64,000 nucleotides of DNA from Eleginops maclovinus (GCF_036324505.1 NC_086352.1:36278881-36342880), one strand, 5' to 3'; positions 36,201 through 46,896 are shown, counted from the stretch's first letter. Program-made: numbers and translations. Notes: a model not told the origin generated them from the sequence alone.

Positions 36201-36274
36201 TCATCAAGACAAAGACCAGCACCTTAGAAAGACCTATTGACAAACTTTGCCTCATTTGCGAAAAGGACACGTGA
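30212..36274 (+). CDS. BEL/Pao gag-pol polyprotein (2020 aa)
   Basis: One uninterrupted frame encodes all retrotransposition functions except an envelope. Order: an N-terminal helical, charged gag region (residues 1-220); a Pro-rich linker (about 265-310); the BEL gag core starting VPVFQGDPLEY (near 355); a zinc-knuckle block with CFSCLVKGHLSKEC (near 630); a retropepsin-like protease with DPGSS (D729); RT with YVDD at 1146-1149; the Pao A17-type region; RNase H with D1328 (FSDGSESGYG) and WTDSTTVLKY (near 1400); an H2C2 integrase finger (about 1655-1695); the integrase triad D1729, D1791, E1841; and the BEL C-terminal domain (WKRWVREYLPMLQER onward). The start was chosen as the first ATG of the frame, 330 bp after the 5' LTR. 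All expected catalytic residues are present. Confidence 0.95.
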   Translation: MADQDVLSDVRHDDRQRTLTAKGLEDRLHCVTTARRGKVGQMTAKSNEIEKLLQGENVPALGDVKKEMKVYNKLFEEFNEYNQAVLLYLINEEEKEADQQMWFQPKSEQCLQFMTNTKKWIEAQVADQEITPGDSVSRISRRSRVSSVSSARVKEEANRAALIAQASALKEKQVLEMKEAEIKAAMVRLEIETALAVSTAKVKVYEESEGRLSQVSGAKALPTQLIDFKTEDGYGDMQNISATPKFTDSARLFTERPEDQMPTGYPGASAGATPKQPRAPQPPLRATPLLPPRATLQLPSATLQPPRAMLPPPMQLRGTSYQDTVASEMYRMMQKQTDIAEMLARNQQLFRLPQRDVPVFQGDPLEYRSFTRAFLHAIDSRADSDADKLYFLDQYTRGEPRDLVRSCQHMPEQRGYAKAWKLLEEYYGHELKVATALIEKVSKWPQIKAEDCKALSAFSVFLVSCRNAMEDLDYMEEMDNPTTMRVIISKLPFKTRERWRGHAYDIQEKRNKRARFTELVSFVERQAKIVSDPLFGDIDTTATDKVTKKPQQGYKLMKEGRQGSSFATKVDQVSGSESSDTKSKSDVSLSRAFTKPCLFCEMNHTLHECRKIKEKAHSDRVNFLKKNGLCFSCLVKGHLSKECKKKMTCDVCALKHPSLLHFYKEITKEKPVGTEVNKVSAARAPPEVSEEKETSACTGAGDRCVLAIVPVQVKVSKSDKTVEVYAFMDPGSSASFCTEALARQLNVQGRRTDLMLSTINSKSKVESYVLTDLEISSLEDNNFIAVSKVYTQKSIPVSQENIPLQREIDKWPYLREVRLPQIDAGVELLIGTKEYTILEPWKVIPSKDNGPYAVKTALGWILNGPLRETDTAADDHAQSHAVVNRIAMDSVEHLLIQQYNHDFPESHCDERSEMSQEDHKFMESVSSSARLMDGHYYISLPTKKLCVQMPNNRSSVLQRVLNLRNKLKRNPEFHEEYTAFMNDMLSKGYAVEVPKPQLNRHDRKLWYIPHHGVYHPQKKKLRVVFDCAASYQGVSLNSELLQGPDLTNSLIGVLLRFRQEPIAMIADIEAMYHQVRIPENDTDLQRFLWWPAGDLSQDIVEYRMTVHIFGATSSPSCANYALRRTAEENRSKSSPEAVNSILKNFYVDDSLTSVANEDQAVKLYKDLTALCASGGFRLTKWASNSRALLSCVPDHERAKDIRDLDLTHDALPMERALGVLWSTESDAFKFRINVKDKPVTRRGILSITSSIYDPLGFLAPAILPAKLILQQMCKEELAWDEKIPEQLSRKWNNWLKELNQLSAVTIPRGLRPVEFGPVATAQLHHFSDGSESGYGTVSYLRLTGEDGHVHCAFMKGTSRVTPIKQTTIPRIELTAAMVAVKTDKMLRSELQMDLLDSLFWTDSTTVLKYIENEKLRFKTFVANRIAVIRELTMPQQWRYVDTSTNPADCASRGLAPTKFMKNASWFQGPAFLKEPEHNWPKRPDKTETDEVDNEVRHTATVNLTKAAEDVHLVNKLFDHYSSWYRLKRAVAWVLKFKDLLLQRCRKKKEQTNTDNTNRQDKKPMTTTTILTLEDLMQAETEIIKFCQNECFQEEITMLKKGNSVKKTSHLRKLDPELHEGVLRVGGRLSAAAMPEHSKHPAILPRDLHVTTLILRDTHEKIGHCGRLYMLSQLRQEYWIPSANSVVRKFLIRCVICRKVKGKPLEQKMADLPEDRLLPDNPPFTNVGVDYFGPFDVKQGRSTVKRYGVLFTCLTTRAVHIEIAHTLDTDSCLNAIRRFVCRRGQVSIMRSDNGTNLVAAERELRTAIQEWNQSKISESVMQRGIQWIFNPPSGSHFGGIWERQIRSVRKVLRSVLKQQTVSDECLLTLMCEVEPVLNNRPLTTTTDDPTDPEPLTPSHLLLMKKQPTLPPGLFQKEDSYSRRRWRQVQHLADVFWKRWVREYLPMLQERQKWTSVKNNLSAGDIVMIVDDTAPRSSWVLGRVQRVIPDAKGLVRRVVIKTKTSTLERPIDKLCLICEKDT

Positions 36275-36463
36275 GTGATAAATGTAAAAAATAAATAAAT
36301 AAATAAAAAAAGGAATGTGAATATTGTAACTTTCTGAATGTTATCTGTGAAAGATGTGAGTTTCGTTGATAGGTAATACTTAATGTGTGATTTGTTTGGC
36401 TCTATAGTTGTTATTATAGTGAGTAATTGTCAGCCTTCATGTCTTACAATTAGGGGCTGGAAA

Positions 36464-36978
36464 TGTGAGAGCCAAATTATTGTTAAGTTATTTTGATTAA
36501 TATTTTTGAATGTAAATAGGTCAGAATAATATTATCAATGTTGTAGACTACTTAAGTTAAATATGCTGATTTCGAACTGTGTTATTAATGCTGAAATTTG
36601 ATAGGTTAACAGGATTCTAAGGGATACGTGTAATTTTGTATGAGAGACGTGCTGCTCAGTTGACGTGCGTGCAGCAACGAAGGCACATAGCTTTTTGACC
36701 GTGTCCGTTTCCCTGGCCTTGTCCGTGCCTTATGAAGGATAATACCAAGTGATATTACCATTTATTTTACCTGTTTTGTGTTTGTACCAAGATACTTTTG
36801 TGTTACCAAGACGTCAAGAATTAAAGAAAACAAAAAGAAACTCAACTGGTCCGTGAGTACACTGAAAGTAAAATGAATAACGGTGAAGCATGGGATATGG
36901 AACGAGTCAGAAAACCTTAGGCTGCCCACACGAAGTGGTCTAATTAATGAACCCTGAGAACGAAGTTTGGCCATTACA
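36464..36978 (+). repeat. BEL-B 3' LTR
   Basis: 515 bp, no difference seen from the 5' copy. Followed by TSD CTGAT and then the continuation of BEL-A gag. Confidence 0.95.
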
Positions 36979-39900
36979 CTGATAATCAAAAGAATTGGTT
37001 TGATCCTAAAGATAGATCAATGGATGATTTCTTCTGGAAATGTGAGGAATGGATGAAAGAGGTCATGAAACGCTCAGTGCAGGCTGAAGAGTGTGATGAA
37101 CAAGTAACACACACAGATAGGCCTACATCGTCAAAATCGACTACTAAACGTACAAGTAGACGCGGATCACTATTTGGAAGCGAGTGGTCAGCTTCTTCCT
37201 CAGTCAGAATAAAGGCAGAAATGGAGCGTGCATCTTTAAATGCAAAGGCTGCTGCTTTAAGGGAGAAGTTGGCCATAGAAAAGGAAGAAGCAGATTGGCA
37301 TGCAGAAAAGGGATACAGAGAAGCAGAGCACAAAAGAATAGAAGCCGCCATAAAGGCTAGAAAAGAAATGCATGAAATGCAGACTGCTCTTGCTGAGTCA
37401 GATGCAAAAATTGAAGTTTTGCAAAAATATGAATACACACAAGCAGGCACGAGCATCAATGACATTGATGAACAGGTTGGCGAAACAGAGGTAAAAACTA
37501 CTTTTCAACTACCATCACAGCACGTCATAACTAACCCCGACGTTAAACCCATTCTTCAGCCAGCAATGCCTCAAAGAGCCTCAACTGCAAAAGACATGGA
37601 ACTCAATAGTGGACCTGGGCTTGATAGTCTATGCAAGGCCATCTCTCAGCAAGTCAATGTGACAGAGTATCTGGTGAAGAATCACAACGCTTCATTACTT
37701 CCCCATCTCACTATTCCAATATTCAAGGGTGACCCGCTTGAATATAAATCCTTTATCAGATCTATTGAACATGGAGTTGAAGGCCGCACTGGCGACAATC
37801 GTGATCGCCTACAATTTTTGCTGCAGTACACAAGTGGACAACCGCACGACTTAGTTAAGAGCTGCATCCACATGGAACCCTCAGCAGGTTATGCTAAAGC
37901 AAAACAAATGCTGAAGGAGTTTTTCGGCGACGACTACAAGATAGCAGAAGCTTACATAAAGGAGGCTTTGGATTGGCAGACAATTAAGCCAGAAGATGGC
38001 GCTGCACTACAGTCCTTCGCATTATTCCTCACTGGATGCTCAAACACAATGACAGATATTAGCTACATGGAAGACTTGGATAACACAGCTAACATAAAGG
38101 CATTGGCTAACAAGCTTCCATACAGACTCAAAGAAACCTGGAGAAAGTCTGCCTGCGACCTACAAGAAAAAACAAAGAAAAGAGCGAAGTTCAAGGATTT
38201 CGTCAACTTTGTCAACAAGCAGGTTATATGTTACACCCACTCTATGGAAACATAAAAGAAACCACCACAGGCATGAAAGACCCAGTCTGACCAAAACCAC
38301 AATATGCCGAGACATTCAAACCCAAGAAGGTATTCACATTAACTGCCGTTGTTCCCGCCGGAATCGAAAACAAAGTCAAGATGGAAAACGACAAGCAAGC
38401 AACTTTAAAAACACAACCTGTCACAGTGGACGCAAACAGCAAGCCTTGTGTTTATTGCAAAGGAGAGCAACACAGCCTCACAGTCTGCAGAAAACTCAAG
38501 GGCAAGCCACACAAAGAAAAGATTGACTTCTTGAGACGCAAAGGTTTGTGTTTTGCATGTTTGAAACACGGTCACATGAGTAGCAGCTGCAAAGAGAAAG
38601 TTCAATGTGAAGAGTGCTCTCGACTGCATCCCACACTGCTGCACATGTACACTAAAGACTTGCAGGGAGAAACTGCAACAGAAAGTCGTGGACAACAATC
38701 TTTATCAAGTGCTCTTGTACAAATGACTGAAACTGTTGGCATCATTGGGGCCGGTAAGGAGGATTGTGTCCTTTCCATTATTCCAGTGTGTGTCAAGGCA
38801 CAAAAAGGAACCAAGGCAGTGAGAACATATGCCTTTTTGGACCCAGGTAGCTCAGCTACTTTCGCTACAGAGTCACTGATAAACCAACTTAACATGAATG
38901 GACGCAATGTTAATATCTTGTTGCGTACTATGGGTAATGAATCTGTTGTGAACGCATGCATTGTCACTGGACTGGAAATCAGTAGTCTGGATGGCAACCA
39001 GTTTATTGAACTTTCAGAGGTGTATTCACAAAAACACATCCCTGTAACCAAAGATAATATCCCCCGCCAAGAGGATGTTAACAGTTGGCCTCACCTAAAG
39101 GAGGTGAAACTTCCCACTATCAAAGCTGGGGTTGGATTACTCATTGGAGCAAATGTTCCCAAGGCGATGGAGCCACTACAAGTGGTCAACAGCGTGGACG
39201 ATGGACCATACGCCGTGAGAACAATATTAGGCTGGACTGTAAATGGACCGCTCAGGGGTGGAAGTGGTACAATGGAGACAAACAAATTGACAGAAGTCTT
39301 TGCTAATCGAATCTCAGTAGCTAAGCTAGAAGAGCTCTGGCAACTGCAGTTCAAGCAGGACTTTCCCGATGCCGGACAAGACGAGGATATCGAAATGTCC
39401 AAGGATGATCACAAGTTCGTCAACACGGTGTGTCAATCCGCAAAACTTTCGGACGGTCATTACAGTGTGTGTCTTCCAGTGAGGAACAAGTCATTGTGTA
39501 TGCCAAACAACAGATCAGTTGCAGCGCAACGGGCTTTGAACTTACGAAAAAGATTCTCTAAAGACGCCAAGTTTTATGCGGAATACGTTGCATTCATGGA
39601 TGACATACTCAAGAAAGGTCATGCTGTAAAGCTCGACAGTACAGAACAGGAGCCAACTGAAGGGCGGACATGGTATCTGCCTCATCATGGAGTCAGACAT
39701 CCAGTCAAGCAAAAACTGCGCGTCGTCTTTGACTGTGGAGCAAGCTTTGGAGGGACATCGCTGAACCAACAGCTCCTGCAGGGACCGGACCTGACAAGCT
39801 CACTAGTGGGGGTCCTTATGAGGTTCCGACAAGAGACTGTGGCAGTTATGGCTGACGAGGAGGCCATGTTCTACCAGGTCAGGGTCAGCAATGAAGACAC

Positions 39901-40868
39901 GGATCTCCTCAGGTTTCTCTGGTGGCCTGACGGGAACTATGAGCAGGAACTTGTTGAACACAAGATGTTGGTCCACATCTTTGGCGCAACATCATCGCCA
40001 AGTGTGGCAACCTTTGCGCTTCAGAAATGTGCAACAGATTTTGAGGAAGAATTCTGTCAGGAAGCTGCCAGAACAGTCAAGAAAAAATTCTACGTAGATG
40101 ACTGTCTTAAGTCAACTACTGATGAAGACACAGCAATCGCCCTTTGCGCCGACCTGAGGAACATGTTGGCAAAAGGTGGATTTCGACTAACAAAATGGTC
40201 AAGCAACAGCCGGAAGTTGCTCAACTCAATACCTGAAGAGGAAAAGGCAAGGGTCGCGCGCTTGAAGTCCCCAACCATACCAATAATGGAACTGACTGCA
40301 GCCACAGTTGCAATCAAAATGGACAAGCTTCTGGAGATAGAGCTCGAACTGGAACTTCACGACTCCATCTTTTGGACAGATAGCACGGCTGTGTTAAAGT
40401 ACTTGAACAGTGAAAGCACAAGGTTCAAGACTTTCTGGAAACGCTGGTGCAGGGAATACCTCATGCAGCTTCAAGAACGTCAACGATGGTTCACGCCTGG
40501 AAGAAACTTCTGCGTCGGTGACGTGGTGCTGATTGTAGACGACACTTCACCCAGAAATTCATGGCCACTTGGAAGAATTGTGGAAACCTTTCCCGACAAG
40601 AAAGGCCTGGTTCGTCAGGTGAAAGTCAAGACCAAGACCAATGAGCTTTGTCGTCCAATAACAAAGCTATGTCTTCTGCAAGAATCAGAAGATAATTGAT
40701 GAACTGTTTTGAAAGACCCGTTTGGACAGGGCGATGAACAAGAATAAGATTTGTTTATATTGTTCTTTAACTACAGTAAAAGTAACATAGCATGTAGGCT
40801 CCTTTAATTTAAGTTAAAAGTTTGAGTAATTGTCTTCAAGGGCATTGATTACAATTAGGGGCCGGTAA

Positions 40869-41176
40869 TGTAGGAGCCTAAATGCAGTTTGTTGGTGTTT
40901 TGATACACTCATGGGAGGAGTTTCCGGGGTTAATCTGGGGTCAGTCAGGAAATGCAAGAGTGGAGCCACACAGTTTTTTGATCTCTCTCATTCTCTCTCG
41001 ATCTTTGGATAAACTGTATAACTTTGTAAAAAGACATTTTTTGCTGTGCTTATTTTTCTTTAATTGAAGTAAACGGTTGAATTTACCGAGTTGTCCTGTG
41101 GATTTTTTGATTTGGATTACGACGAGGGAGATTGTTACGAGCGTCAAGCTAAGGCTTCATTCACTGGAAAGCTACA
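40869..41176 (+). repeat. BEL-A 3' LTR
   Basis: 308 bp, one difference from the 5' copy. Followed by TSD CCGTG and host LINE ORF2. Confidence 0.93.
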
Positions 41177-41181
41177 CCGTG

Positions 41182-43641
41182 AGTCTCTGGCACTCTGTAA
41201 AAACATGGAAAACAGTCTCTCTAAAACCACAAAATGGACAGTTGTTACTAACAGCAGGATTAATGATGGAAATAAAAGAATTGGAGGCGATAGCGCCGTG
41301 TAAAATTCTCCACTGGAGGTTGGCAGTACGTTTTTTTAAGGGAGGTTTGTATAGAATCCTCCACTGTGGGCCTGGTCCGTTTCCGGCACCCAGTCTGGTG
41401 CTCCACACAGTGGAGGCCCTGTCCTTTAGTCCATTTTTGTTTATGCTTTTGACAATGTTCATGTATATTGTCTTTTTGTCCGCTTTGTGCATGGTCATTT
41501 TCTCTGGGTTTGCAACCTTGAGCAGGGGGCCCGTCAGCTCTCCGAGCCCTGGGCTCAGGTATATCTCCGGGAAAGGGTCTGTTGAATCTTTGGCTCTACC
41601 CTGTCCGTAGCTCCTTAAAAGTCTCTGGCATCGCTCAGCTCCGGCCCCACTGCATACACCACCTGCTGAAGGCTCAGGGTCTCAGATCTGCAGAGCGCCA
41701 CCGCCAGTCCTGGTGTCTCGCTGCTGCTAACGTCCAGCCTGGCTCCATGAATCAGAGGCTCTTTTAACAACCAGTGCAGAGAGTCAGTCTTTGGACACCT
41801 TTTATGGTTAAAAAGGGCCCAAGACTTAAAAACACCTTGATAAAAGGGAGGTAACCCACTTAACTTTAAAATGGTTAAATCAGTTAAAAACAGAGCAGCA
41901 TCCAGCCCCAGGTTACTCACGTGTCTTAGAATGCAGCTGCTCACATCTCTCCACACCAAATCAGCCGGGCCGTTAAGATACCTTTGCAGAAACTGCATTC
42001 TAAAAGTGGCTGTTCGGCTGGCCAGGTGGACAAGGCCCTGTCCCCCCCTCCTCTCTAGATAAAAACAGCAGCCCCTGTGGCACCCAGTGTAGCCCATCCC
42101 AAAAGAAATCTACCAATCTCTTTTGTATTTGGGCCAGTAGGCCTGAGGGAGGGTCTACACAGGTAAGACGGTGCCACAGTTGGGATGCCACAAGGTTGTT
42201 TAAACCAAAACTCTACCTTTAAAAGACATCTGCGGGAGCAGCCACTTCCATTTGGGCAGTTTTTCCTCAATCTTCTCTGTGACGTTCTCCCAGTTCTTCT
42301 GGACTATATTTGTGTTCCCTACGAACACACCCAGGTACTTTATGCCATCTCTTTTCCATGTCATGCCCTGGGGAAGAACCGGGAGACCGCCACGCCACTT
42401 ACCGACAGCGAGGGCCTCACTCTTCTTCCAATTGACCCTCGCTGCCGATGCTGAACTAAAATCTGTCACAATATTGTTTAAAATGTCTGCATCCCTCTGG
42501 TCACTAATAAAAACAACAATGTCGTCCGCATACGCAGATAAAACCGTGTTTCCATTAAAACCAGGTAAAAACAGCCCTTGCAATTTGGAGCGTATTTTGC
42601 AAAGGAGGGGTTCTAGGGAGAGTGCATAGAGCATCCCAGACAGAGCACAGCCCTGCCGGACCCCTCTACACACTCTAAAAGGAGCACACAGCCCACCGTT
42701 GAACTTCAGCACACTCTCAATCTTATTGTACAACACTTTGATCTTAGCTATGAAACCAGCGCTGAACCCAAACTTCTCCATTACTTTCCAGAGGAAGCTG
42801 TGCTCAACGCGGTCAAAAGCCTTTTCCTGATCTAGAGAAATCAGACCAGTATTAATGCCCAATGAGCTGGAGACCTCCAAAACATCTCGAATCAGGTGAA
42901 CATTGTCCACCATGGACCTGCCGGGCACACAGTAGGTCTGGTCCTGATGGATGACCTGCTCAATAGCTCTCCCCAGCCTGGTGGCCAAAGCCTTGGACAG
43001 AAGCTTGTAATCCACACACAGCAAAGACACAGGGCGCCAGTTTTTGATGTCCTGCAAGTTCCCTTTTTTTGGCAGCAGCGTGATCACCGCTCTGCTGCAG
43101 GACATTGGCATAGAGCCAGAGGCCAGACTCTCATTAAAAACGTGTAACAGGTCATGAGACAAGATGTCCCAATACGCTTTAAAAAACTCTACCGAGGCCA
43201 TCGATACCAGGAGCCCGCCGTCCCTGCATGCCTTGCAGTGCGGCCTGCAACTCCTGCGTTGTCAACGGCCCTACGAGCTGTGAGTTGGCCTCCTCAGAGA
43301 CCTGAGGTAGTTCCGCACAAAACTCCTCTGAGAGCGTTTCGTCCTCATTATACTCGCTTGTGTAGAGGGTGGAATAAAAGCTCACAGCTCGCCTCCTGAT
43401 CTGGCTTGGCTCTGTTAATTCCGGCCATGTGTCTGACAGCAGTGAGTGGATTACCCGCCTCTGTCCATTCTTTTTCTCCAGGCCGAAGAAGAAACTAGTG
43501 GGAGCATCCATCTCATTTATGCTTAGAAACCGGGACCTGACCAGTGCACCCTGAACTTTAACGCCCAGCAGGCTGGCTAGAGCCATCTTTTTCTCTTTGA
43601 GGATTTCAATATATCCTCGATCTCCTGTGGACTCGCTTATT
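41182..43641 (-). pseudogene. Tx1-type LINE ORF2, reverse transcriptase part
   Basis: The 333-codon open frame 43201-42200 is a LINE RT: YCVPGRSMVDNVHLIRD, ISLDQEKAFDRVEH (catalytic Asp), GVRQGCALSGMLYALSLEP, and AYADDIVVF (YADD at about 42525). Upstream 43586-43179 carries the RT lead-in (DAPTSFFFGLEKKNGQ, APGIDGL). Downstream 42191-41182 has the thumb/C-terminal region (CPFCGFRETVFHVFTECQRL near 41240). Several frameshifts separate the blocks. The left end stops at the BEL-A insertion and the right end at the hAT insertion. Confidence 0.88.
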
Positions 43642-43649
43642 GTTTCTAG

Positions 43650-46600
43650 TAGGGATGCACCGAAATGAAAATTCTTGGCCGAAACCGAAAACCGAAAATG
43701 AGGAAACCAAGGCCGAAAACCGAAACACCGAAATAAATTATTATTCCAATTATTAGTATCATTGCATTTATGGCTATGACTGTGTGCTAACCTTACTAAA
43801 AATCAAGGCGTTGCAATTCAAAGAATAAATAAATCACGAAATTATGAAAATATTTATTTAGAACTGACATTATGCACAATATAAAATAAAATTAAATGTT
43901 TAACTTGACCACACATGTGTAGCCTACATGAAATAATAATGTACAGGCCTGTAAACTGACTGGCCTGCTGAAATATTGTAAAATTAAATATGCTCTCTCA
44001 TAAAAAAACAAAGTGCATTTAAGTCAAGTGCATTCAGAACAAGTGCAACTGCTGAAAGATAACAATAGCCAATTTTCTCTGTAGGCCTACAACATAATAG
44101 TATATCAAAACAAAGATTGCCATAGCCCATATGTTAAACTTAGGCCTTTAACAACAACAAATGTAGAAGTGGAAAACAAATATTTAAACACTTGACACAA
44201 GCCCATTCTACTTCTTGAGGTAAAGTGGCAGGTTTTTCTTGATGAAGAGTAGCTTCTCTGCTTTATCACAGTGAAGTCTGTTCCTCTTCTCATCGAGAAC
44301 ATGAGCTGCAGCACTGAACAGTCTCTCGCTGTCAACGCTTGTGCACGGAGCAGACAAGTACTTGCGTGCCATCTTTGCCAGGTCAGGGAAGCGGCCTTGG
44401 TTATTTTTCCAGTGGGCAAGAGGGTTATCACTTCTGGGGATGGTGACTTCAGACAGATAACCATCTAACTGTTGAGCGGTTGAGCTTGTCATCTGCCTGA
44501 CATTTGAGAAAGATTAATAGGGCCAGTGCATAAATAAACATTATTCTCAAATAGCAACAAAAAAATATCTAGCAGAAAAATAAAATCATCTGATAATCAC
44601 ATATATAGTAAGTATAAGTATATAAGAAAATAATACCCTACCTATTATTTGGGGCACTCTCTTGCAGGATCTCATTGAACATATCAGACAATGAGGGTGC
44701 ATGCCTCTCATCTGGTGCAGAGAGACGAGTCCTTTTTTCTGCGCTCTGCTCTCCTTCTTCTGCGCTGTGCGCTTCTCCGTCTCCAAGCGGGTTCTCCGCA
44801 TCCATCGCGGCTTGGATCATTTCTCGTGCGCGCTGCCTCGTTCCCACATCAAAGTAATGATCTTTATAACGCGGATCAAGTACAGTCGCGATGAAGTGCA
44901 GAGGATCCGAATAGATCTCAGTGAAACGTGTGCTGACAGACTCTAAGAGTGTACTTTTCATTGTTTTCACTCCGTGGTCCGTCTCAACCTCTTTGCTTAG
45001 AAGACGCTTTAGCGCTGCAATTAAAGGAATAACGTCTGCTGCAGATGCATCAGAGGAGCTGATCTCTTTAGTTAGCTGCTCAAAGGGGGCAAGAAGAGAG
45101 AGAATGTTCTCTATTAAGACCCACTGGTGTGAAGTGAATGTTGCGGGGAGCTCGTGATCTGCGCTGTATGCAGCCAAGACACGCTTTTGCGCAAAGAGGC
45201 TTTCGAGCATATAATATGTGCTGTTCCACCGTGTACTCACGTCTTGTTGGAACCGTTTTTTTTGTTGTTCCTAACTGATCTTGCATAGACTGCAAGCGGG
45301 AATAGGCCAGCTGAGAATGTTTAAAGTGGCCAACAATTCTTCTGCCTATAGCCAATACGTCTTTTACGCTCCGCTGAGACACAGTCCCTCATTCACAGCC
45401 AGATGTAGTGTGTGGGCCATGCACCGTATTCCTTTCAGCTGACTTTCTTCTATCGCTTTTGTCATATTTCTTGCGTTGTCACTGACTATGGCATGCACTT
45501 TAGATCGGTCGATATGCCAGGTGTCGAACATATTGGCGAATGCATCAGAAATGGCTGCTGCTGTATGTGATCCTCGAAACTCTTGTGAATTAAGCAGAAT
45601 CTTTTGCAGCTTGAAATCTGTGTCGATCCACTGTGCAGTTAGACTGAGCATACTCGTGATGCTGACGTCTGAGCTCCATATATCGGTCGTGAAACTGATT
45701 GCTGAAATATCAGATGCCATAAGCTCATGGACGTGAGTTGCAACAACATTGAACAGCTCAGGTAAACATACGTCTGAGAAATGTTGTCTGCTCGGTATGG
45801 CATAACGGGGCTCAATGTGCTCTATCAGCCTACGAAATCCCACGTCCTCTACAACAGAGAACGGCTGATCATCTAAGGCAATGAATTCCATCATTTTTTG
45901 TGTAATGCCCTTAGCCTTGGCACCATCACTGGGAAACTTTTTGGCCTTTTCAAAAACGTCTGCCACAGACGGAGTCGGTGTGCTCGGAATGGCTTTCCTT
46001 TTCTGTGCCGCGTTTTTCTCAAATTCAGAATAGCGATCGGGATGTTTTGATTTAAGATGATGAATTAAACCCGACGTGGAAAAACTCTTTGCAGATATAC
46101 CCCCTCTAGAAATTTCGGCTTTACACGTATTGCAAATTGCTATTCGTTGTTCTTTTTCAGACACAGTGAATTGCGTCCACACCGCAGACATGTTGGCCCG
46201 AGTGCTGTTCGCGGTTTTTTGCTTGTATGCTGTCCTCGTGCTGCGTTCTCTAGCTTGCAGAACTAGACAGCTAGCTAACAATTTGTCGTCTAATAAATAT
46301 AGCTGATGAACTCAAGCGAGGCAAGAAGCGTTGGTTTTCTTCCGTTTACTTTGTTCACCAAGCAAGTATTTATAAAGGACATGGATATTCTTTTTTGTAA
46401 AACTGAAACAAACTGAAACAAAGGGATACATAAATCTCACGAAGATAATATTACAGTGCATAGCAGGTAGCATGATACCACGAGAGCTAGCATGGCTAAG
46501 TGACAAATTATCCTAGAGATGTAGAGACATAAATTCAACATAAACTCTTAATTGTCTACATGGCATTGAATGTGGTAACAAAGAATAGGCACTTACAGAC

Positions 46601-46896
46601 TAATAATGTCCAAAGCTCGCGCGTTAAAGGTAAGTCTTTGAAGAGGAATCCGGCAGAAACTGTATCCGTATGTTCTCCTAACTCAAGTCAACTCGACAAC
46701 GAAAAAGAACTAAACCTGCGCGACTTTGTAAATAGTATTGTCCGCTAGGTGGCAGTATTTCCCCACATATAATACGCAAGCTACCAAATGCTTAAGGAGG
46801 GCAGAACAGCTTGCGTCATCATCACAACGTTCTGTTTCGGCCTTGTTGTTTCGGTGACAAAAGTGTTTCGGTGGCCGAATTTTCGGTGCATCCCTA
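43650..46896 (-). mobile_element. hAT transposon (3.25 kb)
   Basis: Inverted ends TAGGGATGCACCGAAA (43650 on; inverse ending at 46896) and an exact 8-bp duplication GTTTCTAG (43642-43649 and 46897-46904) define it. Subterminal zones are rich in CCGAAA/TTTCGG motifs on both sides, typical hAT binding-site clusters. It interrupts ORF2 of the Tx1-type LINE between endonuclease and RT and carries a nearly complete transposase on the minus strand. Confidence 0.95.
44208..46191 (-). pseudogene. hAT transposase (BED finger, ZBED-like), two frameshifts
   Basis: Exon 1 runs 46191-44642 and exon 2 44496-44208, joined by a GT..AG intron of 145 bp in phase. The N-terminus has a BED zinc finger (CNTC...HHLKSKH). 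The RNase-H-like core has FTTDIWSS and VSDNARNM and continues through CMAHTLHLAVNEG. The C-terminus carries the hAT dimerisation domain (YLSAPCTSVDSERLFSAAAH). Two small indels break exon 1: about two extra bases near 45378 and one extra A in an A8 run near 45260. Apart from these the protein is complete, so inactivation looks recent. A longer in-frame start exists at 46281; the start at 46191 directly precedes the finger. Confidence 0.88.

Larger units (their letters stand above)
29367..36978 (+). mobile_element. BEL/Pao LTR retrotransposon BEL-B, apparently intact
   Basis: 7.6 kb, with two 515-bp LTRs (29367-29881 and 36464-36978) beginning TGTGAGAGCC and ending CATTACA. By eye they are identical. 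A 5-bp duplication CTGAT flanks it (29362-29366 and 36979-36983). The purine-rich tract AGGGGCTGGAAA precedes the 3' LTR. It interrupts BEL-A gag. One long gag-pol frame and no envelope gene. Identical LTRs and an open frame indicate a very recent insertion. Confidence 0.96.
29101..40699 (+). pseudogene. BEL-A gag-pol, split by BEL-B and missing integrase core
   Basis: Gag begins at 29101 (MDEQDSGKR) and is open to the BEL-B insertion at 29366. It resumes in frame at 36984 and runs to a one-base deletion near 38220, with one further in-frame stop near 38288. From 38381 to 40699 a 772-codon frame is open. It has CCHC knuckles (CFACLKHGHMSSSC), an aspartic protease (FLDPGSS), RT with YVDD at about 40090 and LVHIFGATSS. 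Near 40267 it jumps to the RNase H region (IPIMELTAA, FWTDSTAVLKY), and near 40437 straight to the C-terminal WKRWCREYL domain. Part of RT/RNase H and the whole H2C2/DDE integrase core are missing. Both deletions keep the frame. Confidence 0.88.
28465..41176 (+). mobile_element. BEL/Pao LTR retrotransposon BEL-A (deleted, interrupted)
   Basis: Two 308-bp LTRs (28465-28772 and 40869-41176) begin TGTAGGAGCC and end CTACA. They differ at one position that I can see (AAAACTACA against AAAGCTACA). A 5-bp duplication CCGTG flanks the element (28460-28464 and 41177-41181). A purine-rich tract, AGGGGCCGG, precedes the 3' LTR. The element is about 5.1 kb without the nested BEL-B. It lies opposite in strand to the host LINE. 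Confidence 0.93.

Noticed and set aside
44675..45736. Plus-strand frames over the hAT element
   Set aside because: They are complements of the hAT transposase exon, which has clear domain motifs on the minus strand.
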